A stretch of 64,000 bases of DNA, taken from the NCBI GenBank assembly GCA_963921935.1, contig OY998178.1, positions 48,166,951 to 48,230,950 on the forward strand. The letters are read 5' to 3'. Of the stretch, positions 55,770 to 64,000 are shown in pieces (the stretch's first letter is position 1; every line of letters starts with the position of its first letter). The position numbers and the translations under genes are program-made. The notes under the pieces are model-generated. The model searched no databases, was not told the origin of the DNA, and saw nothing but the letters and a program-made list of their open reading frames with translations. This DNA is from Galeruca laticollis. Taxonomy: Eukaryota; Arthropoda; Insecta; Coleoptera; Chrysomelidae.

Positions 55770-56380
55770 ATTGCTATACTTCCTCAGAAAATACTACACT
55801 CTTTCTGATGTCAGACTACCAACTAAAAAGTGAACATCTGTGCTCGTATGAAAAACTCACTTTCAAAAAATTATCTAGAGTTCAATCAATGATGTGAAAA
55901 ATAATAAGTTATTTGAATTTTATATTTCTAATTCTTTGAGATATAAGGTAGTGCTAATTGTCTCGTAATATGTTTAAGATGTTTTTAAATATAAATAAGT
56001 TAATATTGTTTAAAGCAATGTATGAGTTGATAACTCCACCAACTTACCATGTGAACCTATAGTTACTAAAAGGCGAATTGCTTACAGTGTTAAATAATTT
56101 GTTAGAACCTTCCAATAGAACATAACAGCTCGTCAATCCAAAATATTATTCGACAATAAAAGTTCAGGAACTTTTAACATAGTCTTAGTCTTATTTTTTA
56201 TACATTTTTCGTGGAACTTAAGAATAAAATTATACCAGATCACAGTAACTAAAACCACCATGGTATTAACTTGCCCACTCATTTCTCCACTGCAACTAGC
56301 TGGTAAATTAAGTAAGGTTTGTGTTTGAGCACCTACCATTCATTTGATACCCACTGATGAATTGGGTAACATAATGCTTA
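55770..56380. other. Unassigned AT-rich stretch
   Basis: No gene or repeat recognised. Confidence 0.4.
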
Positions 56381-56905
56381 AATATATAAAGTGAAGTTGG
56401 CCCCCTCCAATGCTAATTTTCAAAAAAAAACAAGTGGCATCGAAATCAACTTCTAATGCACTCATATGCACAACCAAGAAAAACAAAATCCCCCCTCCCC
56501 TTACTTAGTTAAGCCCCAATATATAAAGTGAAGTTGGCCCCCCCAATGATAATTTTCAAAAGAATCAAGTGGCATCGGAATGCACTTCTAATGCACTCAT
56601 ATGCACCACCATGAAAAACAAAATCCCCCCTCCCCTACTTAGTTAAGCCACAATATATGAAGTGAAGTTGGCCCCCCGAATGATAATTTTCAAAAGAATC
56701 AAGTGGCATCGCAATGCACTTCTAAGGCACTCATATGCACCACTAACAATATCCCCCTCACCCCTACTTAGTTAAACATCTTTATTTGAAGTGAAGTTGC
56801 CTCTCTCCAAAGATAAATTCTGAAAAAAATTCAGAGTACTGCAGTCCACTTCTAATGCACGCTTCTGCACCACCAACAAAAACAAAATCTTCCCTTCCTC
56901 CAAAT
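56381..56905 (+). repeat. Four-unit tandem repeat, 128-137 bp
   Basis: Units start at 56381, 56518, 56652 and about 56780. The first three share AAGTGAAGTTGGCCCCC, CAAGTGGCATCG, CTTCTAATGCACTCATATGC and a C-rich end before ACTTAGTTAA. The fourth is more diverged. Each unit has two C-runs in otherwise AT-rich DNA, which gives strong strand asymmetry. No coding. Confidence 0.9.
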
Positions 56906-57209
56906 ATAAAAAGTATATGCTTTCCCTAATCCAAAAAAATTGGAAAATTGCCAATTTTATTGGAAACCTGAAACTGAAAAAGGGAACAGAAAGTTACGGA
57001 GAAGGAAGGAAGTCTCTGTTCATCGGACGTTTGAAAAAGATCCTTTTTCTTTCTAATGTGAGTAGTTTTCATATGCTAGCAGGAAAAATATTGTAAACCT
57101 AATATCCGCGTAATGTGTCCGTTTGCACTGCCCTGATGAAGTACTATAAAATGTCAAAATTCACAATTTTGACTGAAACCAAACGGCTCATTTTGTAAAA
57201 TTCCAACAG

Positions 57210-57287
57210 GTTAGTAGACATAACGTGTGTGTATAAATTTATACCACCCGTAACTAAAGCCTTTAAATTAATAAGCAAATCATTACA
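57210..57287 (+). repeat. 5' LTR remnant
   Basis: GTTAGTAGACATAACGTGTG up to CATTACA matches the last 79 bp of the complete repeat (58948-59026) with a few mismatches. Confidence 0.85.
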
Positions 57288-57288
57288 T

Positions 57289-57303
57289 TGGTGTCAGAAG
57301 TGG
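57289..57303 (+). other. Primer-binding site, probably tRNA-Leu
   Basis: TGGTGTCAGAAGTGG begins two bases after the LTR end. It is complementary to the 3' end of eukaryotic tRNA-Leu as I recall it. Confidence 0.7.
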
Positions 57304-57330
57304 ATAATATAAATAAATTGCTACGTAAAA

Positions 57331-58118
57331 ATGGCCAAGAGATAATGTGACCTGAAAGTGACGGAACTAAGAGCAGAATTGGAAGATCGTGAGTTGCAAA
57401 CGTTCGGTAAGAAAAGTGAATTAGTAGAAAGACTTAAAGTGGCACTGAGAAAAGACTATAATCTAGAATTATTTTTATTCAATGATGAGGCTTCCACCGT
57501 AATTCGTCTATTTCTGCTAATATGGACGAGAAGATTTCAACCATGAGGAACGACATTTCTGCTAACATGGACAAACTTTCTGCCGATATCTTATTAATGA
57601 AAAATGACATTTCTGCTGACGTCGAAGTTAAAATTTCGTCCCTAAAATTCGATATCAAGAACAAGATGACAACGATGGACGATAAAATCAAGGAATTACA
57701 AAGAAAGATGACAGATATTAAAACTTAAGACACGTCAGCGGATGCAAAGAATACCATGCAAACGAAGCCTTGCAAGCCAGAAACACATCCTAAGTTAGAA
57801 GACATTGGCAGTTTTACCCGAGTCAAGGCCCTAACGTTCGATGGAAAGATGTCGTAGACCAATTATGTAAAACAGTATGAAGCAGCCGCTAGAGGGAATA
57901 ATTGGTCCGATAAGGAGAAAGCAGTGAACTTAACAATCGCGCTTCGAGGAGATGCCTTAGATGTACTTCAGATGATATCACTTGAAGAAACGGATGACTG
58001 GGAGCAGCTGAAGAAGAGGCTGGACATGCGATATGGCCACGAACATCTAGAACATTTGTACCAGTCCCAACTGAAGAACCGAAGGCAGAAACGTGACGAA
58101 GCCCTTCGAGAGTATGAA
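57331..58118 (+). pseudogene. Gypsy gag with N-terminal SAP-like motif
   Basis: ATG 57331 is followed by a stop at codon 5 (TAA), after which the same frame reads VTELRAELEDRELQTFGKKS and LVERLKVAL. This is a SAP-type DNA-binding helix pair found at the start of Gag in some arthropod Gypsy elements. A coiled-coil-like stretch follows, with repeated M-x-x-D-I-S-A units in a second frame (57522-57728). The capsid-like region reads WSDKEKAVNLTIALRGDALD and DDWEQLKKRLDMRYG near 57910-58040. It is cut after DEALREYE at the junction with integrase. Gag would form the particle that packages element RNA. Confidence 0.8.
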
Positions 58119-58581
58119 GCTGGGAATGAAGAAGGCCAGGACAACAGCATCATATCCACAGTCAGATGGAATGGTCGAGAGAATGAACAGGACTATTGGA
58201 AAATATCTGTCCAAAGTAGTTTCCAGCCATCACAGAGATTGGGACCAGTATCTTTCCCTATTTGCATTAGCTTATCGATCTGCCGTCAATAAGTTCACGG
58301 GTGTAACACCTGCTAAAGTCCTATTAGGACGTCAAATGAGGCTTCCTTTTTACCTGGAATTTGGCTGTCGGCCTGGAGAAGATCTAGCACGAGAAGACTA
58401 CGTGATCAAAATGAGAAGAAGGCTGGACGATATTCATGATTTAATTCGAACAAATCTTCAAGTTGCCAGTGACGGAACGAAAAGTCGGTTCGACACGCAG
58501 GCCACAGTAGGCGGTTTTGAGTTCCTCCTGGAACTTCCATTTAAGGAGGGGGAAATGTTACTAAAAAGCACACTAGTGTAG
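58119..58581 (+). pseudogene. Gypsy integrase C-terminal fragment
   Basis: In a new frame the sequence reads TTASYPQSDGMVERMNRTIG, which carries the catalytic Glu of the DDE triad. WDQYLSLFALAYRSAVNKFT and PAKVLLGRQMRLPF follow. The zinc-binding domain and the first two Asp residues are missing. The frame ends at 58579-58581, just inside the 3' LTR, because the polypurine tract overlaps the end of the coding region. Confidence 0.85.
58542..58555 (+). other. Polypurine tract
   Basis: AAGGAGGGGGAAA directly precedes the LTR start TGTTACT. It is the usual primer site for plus-strand DNA synthesis. Confidence 0.75.
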
Positions 58582-59026
58582 TCCCTGAATCCGTCTCTGC
58601 CTAAGCCATGTATGAAACTTAAAATTTTGGCGAATGCGCAGGAATTTCTTAGAACCGTTTACGATTTTTGTGACTCTCTTATCTAGACATTGTTTCTGTG
58701 ACCAATCTTATCTAGAAAATTCCAGAAAGCCAATTGTTTTTGTGTAAGCCGCAATCTAGAATTATCTAGTACAAAGGGCACTAATATATGAAGGACCGAC
58801 CAGCGCGAGAAGTTTAGTTTAGAAAATGATCTCGTGATATAAACAGCGAACAAGTTAATAGTCTAAGTGAAGTGTTTATATAAATGAATGTAAATGAATA
58901 TACTGTGTATATAAATTAGTGAATAGAGTAGTGAATAAATAAATTAAGTTAGTAGACATAACGTGTGTGTATAAATTTATACCCCCCGTAATAAAAAATG
59001 TTTAAATAAATAAGAAAAACATTACA
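58556..59026 (+). repeat. Complete 3' LTR, 471 bp
   Basis: It starts TGTTACTAAAAAGC and ends AACATTACA, giving TG...CA ends with a short TGT/ACA inversion. The last 79 bp match the 5' remnant at 57210-57287. Confidence 0.85.
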
Positions 59027-59029
59027 AAA

Positions 59030-59519
59030 TGTTATAAGTCGTTTAGAACAAAATTCCAAACTAAATGAACTTTTTTAAATAACCAAGGTGTTGATTTTCC
59101 AATTTATTAGTTATTTTGAAATGCTATTTAGATAAGATACTGTTAAACAGAAAAAATATGCAATTATTTGAACCCAGTTTCTCGTGAAGTTTAGCATATA
59201 TTTTATTTCCCTTTTATAGGTCGTAATTATATCACAATAAAGATGTATAATTTCTGGTTTCAATAATACTTTGTTTTCTAATTAAATTTGATAAATTACT
59301 CTGAAAAATCAATTTTATATCCAATATGCAATAACATAATTACAACCGGCAAATCGTAATTCCGTACCATGAAAATTCTGAAACATCTAATTTCCGACCC
59401 ATCATATATTACGTTTTACAAATTTATAATTCTCTGAATCAAACAAAATTTTGTTGATAACAGCACTAAATTCCATATACTAGCATTCTATAATCCAGTT
59501 ATAGTAATATTATTATCTC
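59030..59519. other. Unassigned AT-rich stretch
   Basis: No feature recognised. Confidence 0.4.
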
Positions 59520-61350
59520 AAATTCTTAGTTTTGTTTACTTAGTGTCACTGATTGTCCAAGATATATGTATGATTGTGTTTTGTTTATAGTTTGTCCATG
59601 AAACGTAATAGTTTGGTCTGCATCAGGACCGTTTGTCATGAATTGTGTTTTTGCGTTATTCATATGTAGTTCAATTTTGGCAGCTTCTACATGTAGTTCT
59701 TCCAACGTCATAGTTAGTTCTTGTTTATCTCTTCCAAACAGGACGACATCATTAGCAAACCTTAATTTGCTTAGGTATTCACCATGGATGTTTATTCCAT
59801 TTTCCCTCCAACTTCCTTGAAGACATCCTCCAAAGCCAGAGTAAACAAATTTGGCGAAATTACATTTCCTAGTCTGACGCCTCTTTTGGATTCCATTTTA
59901 TTTGTCTGTCCGTGAATCTTGATAGTAATTGTTGAAGTTTTGTATATATTTTCTATTAGGTTGATGTATGTTTGATCCACTCTGGCATTTCCCATAGATT
60001 TTATTATTGCCCAGGTTTATATAGTGTCGAAGGCCTTTCTAACATCTACAAAGGCCAATGTATATTATATTCTGATGCCTTTTCTATAAGTTGTTTTACT
60101 GTATGGAGGTGTTCGGTAGTGCTGTAGTGACTTCTAAATCCAGCGTGTTCGCTTGGTTGGTATATTTCAAGTTTTCGCTCTAACCTGTTTGTAATTATTC
60201 TGATAAACAATTTGTACACCTGAGACAGCAGACTGATTGGTCTTAAGTTTTCGAGGTCCGACAGATCTCCTTTCTTATAGATAAGAACAACCACTGCATT
60301 CCCCCAGTCATGAGGAATGCATTCTTGCGTCAAGCAGGCATTAAATAGTTTTACTAGTTCTTCTTTAGTTTTTCTATCACTTTCCTTCAGCATTTCCGTA
60401 TGCTATCTTCTCCTGCCGCCCGTCCATTTTTCATTTGCAATAGTTTCCAGTACTTCGATGTATATTTCTGGCATTTCCTCTGAATTAACATTAATAATTT
60501 TATTGTTCGTGTTCTCATTCTCTTCCTTCACTGCTTCGTTCAGTATTTTTGATTCATATAAGTCTATGTAAGTAAAACAATTCAACTTCTCACAGTATTT
60601 GTGTTCTATCTTCTATTATATTATTCGCTTTGTCTTTTATTTCTCGTTATTTCCTTCTCGTTATTTCCTTTTTCTGCGTGTTCTGTCTTCTTAATATTTT
60701 CAGACCCTTATTGTTTTGTAGCAGGGATTGTAATTGTTTTGTTTTGTGGCTCAGGATGTCCTGCGTCCTGCTTTGCCATCTTTCTTGCTGCTTCATTGGT
60801 TTCTACATATTATATCGTATCTCTCTTTCAACTTCTTATGACCTCTCTTCTTTTTTCTAATAGTTTTTTAGTTTTTTCAGTAAATTTATTATCAGGCTTT
60901 TCCGAAGGTTTGGCTATGAGTTCTGCAGCTTCTTTTATTACTTAAGTTATCCTTCTGTTAGTTTCGTTTATAGTTTCATTTGGTTGTCCTGGGTTCTTAG
61001 AGAATTTCTCGTTAAGTTGTCTTTTATATTTCCTCCCCTCAGTGATTCCATATTTATTTTAGGTGTTCTTTGTTTCATTTTTCTAGCTCTATCCATTTTG
61101 ACATTTATGAACACCTTGCATCTGATCATTCTATGGTCGCTTCCAGTAGTAAATTGGTTTATCACGTCTACGTCCTGGATTATATGTTTATGTTTTGAGT
61201 TAATAAAATCAATCTCGTTCTTGCTTTTTCCATCTGGACCTCTGCAAGTCCATTTTCTCTTTTCGTTCTTCTGAAAGAAAGTGTTTATCAGGTAGAACTT
61301 TTCCCTTTCCAAGAAATTGGCCAACAGTGTACCTCTATCGTTTCTGGCTC
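59520..61350 (-). mobile_element. RTE-like LINE, minus strand (truncated)
   Basis: From high to low coordinates: C-terminal endonuclease (61324-60968), a linker (about 60960-60400), and RT (60393-59526). The 5' start of the endonuclease and the end of the RT are missing. It is similar in type to the 41.6-42.4 kb element but not collinear with it. Confidence 0.8.
59526..61324 (-). pseudogene. RTE-like endonuclease-RT relic
   Basis: The endonuclease end reads FLEREKFYLINTFFQKNEKR, KWTCRGPDGKSKNEIDFINS and FTTGSDHRMIRCKVFINV, the final G-S-D-H-R block of AP-type endonucleases. After a linker, the RT gives ACLTQECIPHDWGNAVVVLI and YKKGDLSDLENLRPISLLSQ. EHAGFRSHYSTTEHLHTVKQ, GVRLGNVISPNLFTLALED (motif B, with R and N in place of the usual Q-G-D) and LHMNNAKTQFM (motif after the core) follow. 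The Y-A-D-D core lies in a damaged stretch near 59750. At least four frame changes break it. Confidence 0.85.
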
Positions 61351-61359
61351 ATAAAGGTT

Positions 61360-62610
61360 GCGAATATGGATGTCTCAAAATCACAATTTATTAGGTATGT
61401 TAGAGAAGTTTTCATTAAAGACCTTAATATATTTGGTCTTATGCCATCAATACTTGGAGTATTTTTCAGGATATTTGCCCAATGATCAAAATGTTATTTG
61501 CAAATGAAAATTCTGAATTATTTTGGTATTTGACAGATATTACTTAATCGTTACAATATCTTGAACTTTTTCACAGTTTCCTGTGAAAACGTCCACCACA
61601 GTAGATTAATTCCATTGATAACTTTATCAATAGGACAACCTGTATTTTCTTTGACCTACACGTGTTTTATTAAGACGTAATTAAGAACATTGTACTGATC
61701 TCGTGTTCAGATTTACTGTATCTTCGATCAAATAAAAAACTGTTAAATGATATTTTGTTTATTTGGGTTGTGAACTACTAGAGACTGTTTTAATTATCAT
61801 AATGAGCAGAATAATTTTAAACATTCAGGAATCGAGTGTAGGTGGTTATAACGTTCGAGAATTTCGTATTTTAGGAATTTTTTCATCGGTTGAATAAATT
61901 AGAGTTTAAGTGTTTATGAGCGTAAGTCAAACTCTTGAGCAATAAATAAATTTATGATACACACAGGTGTGTATATTATAAAATTGTGATTTATTCCTAT
62001 ATTCTATACTAAAAACCGGTGTTTATAGTGAAAAAAACATACAATATATATTTAAAATTGTAATAAATGCAAATAATATAGAATACTAATGGACATAAGG
62101 TTTTTATTTGACATGGAATCAATAATCAGATACTCAATCGAATTGTGGAATAGAATATATCAGTGAACTGTGTTAAAATTGTGAAGAATGAAAATAGAGA
62201 AAGCGAATGATGGAAATAAAGTTAACCAAATTTTGAATTATTTTTTTTTAATTTCTATGAATTTGGAAATTGTAATAAGAAGAAAGGGGAGAAAATAAAG
62301 CACCTACAAAAATTATTGAACTTCAAAAACTAGGAAACGATGAAAGGTGACTCAAGTGTCATGAGGACAGATTGACAAAAAAAACTGAGTATTATTAGCA
62401 GATGGAATGGGGAGAGACAGTTGAAAATTTGTTTAATCATAATTTTGGGCATTCCAGTAGTTTCTAACACATTTCAACAACTATACTACAACACAATAAA
62501 AAATGACGAGCGATAAGGAGTTGTCATTTTTTTTTAGTATAAATGTTTATTTGGTAAATCTCACATACGGTATTTAAAAATTTTCTGCTCCAGGTTTTAA
62601 TCTTCTTATA
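61360..62610. other. Unassigned AT-rich stretch
   Basis: No supported gene or repeat. Confidence 0.4.
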
Positions 62611-62619
62611 CATAGAAGG

Positions 62620-63230
62620 TTGGCGACAATTTCGGCAAAGCGCTCCCTGTCTTGTGCAATTCTGAGTAGCGTTTAGGGACTTGGTTTACTCCAGACTCTT
62701 GTACACTACAGCCATGAACATTGTCACCTACCTGGACTTCCTCTACCTTCGACTTTGCCCTCCATTATTAGTATTAATAACTCATGGGGTTCTTCTTCGT
62801 CTGACCTATCCACTCCAAGACGTTGGCTGTCATCATATCTATGCGTGTTTTATTGAGAGCAACTCTGAATAACTCAATGGATGTTACACCGACATTTATC
62901 ATGATTTCCCTTGAAGTAACATATATACCGTAATTTGCGTTCTTCCATGAATTGAAATATCTCCGTTTCACAGTTCAATCATCTGAGGACTTCCTAATTC
63001 GTGATATGATCGACCCAAGAAACTCTAAGAATTCGCCGGTAAGGCGACATTTCGAACGCTTTGATTTTTCTTTTCATTGCTTCTAATATTGTCCGGGCCT
63101 CGAATCCATACAGCAGCGTGGAGAAAACATGGCACGTTAAAATTGTCTTTCTAGCGTCAGGCTAAATCTCGGCAGTAAAGGTCAAGCTACAGAAATTTGG
63201 AGTGAGCATTTTGTGTAAAAATTGTTGAAA
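62620..63230 (-). pseudogene. LINE RT C-terminal relic
   Basis: The minus strand reads VFSTLLYGFEARTIL and AFEMSPYRRILRVSWVDHIT near 63130-63010. It then runs through a damaged stretch to GVTSIELFRVALNKTRIDMM near 62880. This is the same LINE class as the C-terminal region at 20.7-21.7 kb (compare AFEIWTLRRLLRIPW). The catalytic core is not present. The exact 5' cut is near 63230. Confidence 0.7.
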
Positions 63231-63239
63231 GAAAACTAG

Positions 63240-64000
63240 CTGCACCATTGTTTTGAGAATATTTTCATATGATATAGTGAGATGTTTATCACTCGACTTC
63301 ATTATTCATAACTTTGTTATTAACAATATTTTATACAATAAATCGCGTTTTTTCAGGTTTTTTGCTTATAAAATTGAAACTGTTAGGGTAATAGTATCGG
63401 CGAGAAATTATAGAGAATAAAATCATGAAGAAAATGAGAGGTAAAACAGCTCTACCGCACCGTTAGTTTATGAGAAAGTAGGGAAAATCGGCTAAAGTGT
63501 AGTTTTGCGAAAAATTCATAGCTTTTTTAATTATAGCGTGGATCCACCGGCCAGTATTAGTTTCTAATATTATCTTCATATGTCAAAAATCAGGCACTGT
63601 TTGATGCATAATTTTCGATATGTGGCCATTTGAATACGCAATTTTCCAGCAGTTCTGAATGCAACAGGTATAATCCGATTTCAATTTACAAAAAATATTT
63701 CTGAAGTGGAATCTTCATACTTCTAAACGTTCATCTTGGTTTTGCGATGTTTTTATTTGTTATTCAAATGAAAAGATCATGGAATACGCGCGAGGAACAG
63801 TATTACTATATATATATGTAGAGATGGCATCAATTAATTGGAACAGAAGAATAATAGATTATTGTATACTAATTCAACGATGAATCAAGTGAAACAAAAC
63901 TATACTTTTAGAAGGTGACATAATATGCATGATGACTGATTTTGAAATCCCCTTCTACAGTGTAGTTACACAGATGCTATTATCGAAAAATACATTATTT
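63240..64000. other. Unassigned AT-rich stretch to window end
   Basis: No gene recognised. A short (TA)n run lies near 63810. Confidence 0.4.

Larger units (their letters stand above)
57210..59026 (+). mobile_element. Internally deleted Gypsy element with SAP-type Gag
   Basis: The order is a 78-bp remnant of the 5' long terminal repeat, a primer-binding site, gag, a piece of integrase, a polypurine tract, and a complete 3' long terminal repeat (471 bp). Protease, RT, RNase H and most of integrase are missing: gag is joined to integrase at about 58120. The left repeat is truncated at 57210. The element is therefore a dead, shortened derivative of a family different from the Gypsy at 8.5-16 kb. 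Confidence 0.88.

Noticed and set aside
57125..57190. Possible hammerhead ribozyme (CTGATGA ... GAAAC with a flanking CCGTTTG/CAAACGG stem)
   Set aside because: The expected U-H cleavage residues next to the stem are missing and 13 unpaired bases separate the core from stem II, so the fold does not satisfy the hammerhead consensus.
1..64000. CRISPR arrays, rRNA or tRNA genes, bacterial operons
   Set aside because: None of the diagnostic structures was seen. All repeats are transposon-derived or satellite-like, and the splice sites and transposon types point to an animal nuclear genome.

Overview
The window looks like a piece of an insect nuclear genome, and a beetle-like one would fit. It is AT-rich, its introns are 50-60 bp long, and it is packed with Jockey-like and RTE-like LINEs, Penelope-like elements (PLEs), Ty3/Gypsy elements, piggyBac, Tc1/mariner-group and MULE fragments of insect type. 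No rRNA, tRNA or bacterial features were seen. Species cannot be fixed from the sequence alone. Nearly every recognisable coding region is a broken transposon. The one good candidate for an ordinary spliced gene is a small minus-strand gene at about 32.2-33.4 kb built from tandemly duplicated exons.

Layout. 0.6-0.9 kb: a small foldback made of two PLE ends. 1.1-1.7 kb: LINE reverse transcriptase (RT) relic. 2.5-7.3 kb: two minus-strand Jockey-like LINE copies, one carrying a second PLE foldback with a 12-bp target duplication. 8.2-16.7 kb: a nest of transposons. A piggyBac-like element is split by a Ty3/Gypsy element, which is split by a Tc1/mariner-group element with DD82E spacing, which itself contains a MULE transposase fragment. 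18.9-21.8 kb: a plus-strand LINE split by a 544-bp insertion whose core is a perfect 250-bp inverted repeat. 22.8-24.7 kb: minus-strand LINE with RT and RNase H. 24.9-28.6 kb: two PLEs joined head to head as one insertion. 29.5-30.8 kb: diverged tandem repeats and a PLE end.

32.2-33.4 kb: the exon-repeat gene. 33.7-34.8 kb: LINE relic. 35.9-41.5 kb: a third Jockey-like copy, interrupted by a Harbinger-type MITE (TTA target duplication) and by a PLE fragment. 41.5-42.5 kb: RTE-type LINE. 43.8-45.6 kb and 49.6-50.2 kb: mariner-group transposase relics. 45.8-48.0 kb: an 84-bp minisatellite, other repeats and a (TA)n tract. 51.8-52.6 kb: a third PLE copy. 52.7-53.5 kb: a chain of overlapping inverted repeats. 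54.6-55.8 kb: a second DD82E-like transposase relic. 56.4-56.9 kb: a four-unit tandem repeat. 57.2-59.0 kb: an internally deleted Gypsy element with one complete long terminal repeat. 59.5-61.4 and 62.6-63.2 kb: two more LINE relics.

How the parts relate. The clearest common theme is the PLE architecture. Four insertions (0.65, 2.7, 21.0 and 24.9 kb) consist of two element ends in inverted orientation, carry an extra tail of about 40-43 nt at only one end, and are flanked by about 12-bp target duplications. Three share sequence. The fourth is unrelated in sequence but has the same dimensions. All boundaries were read by eye; no alignment or database search was run.
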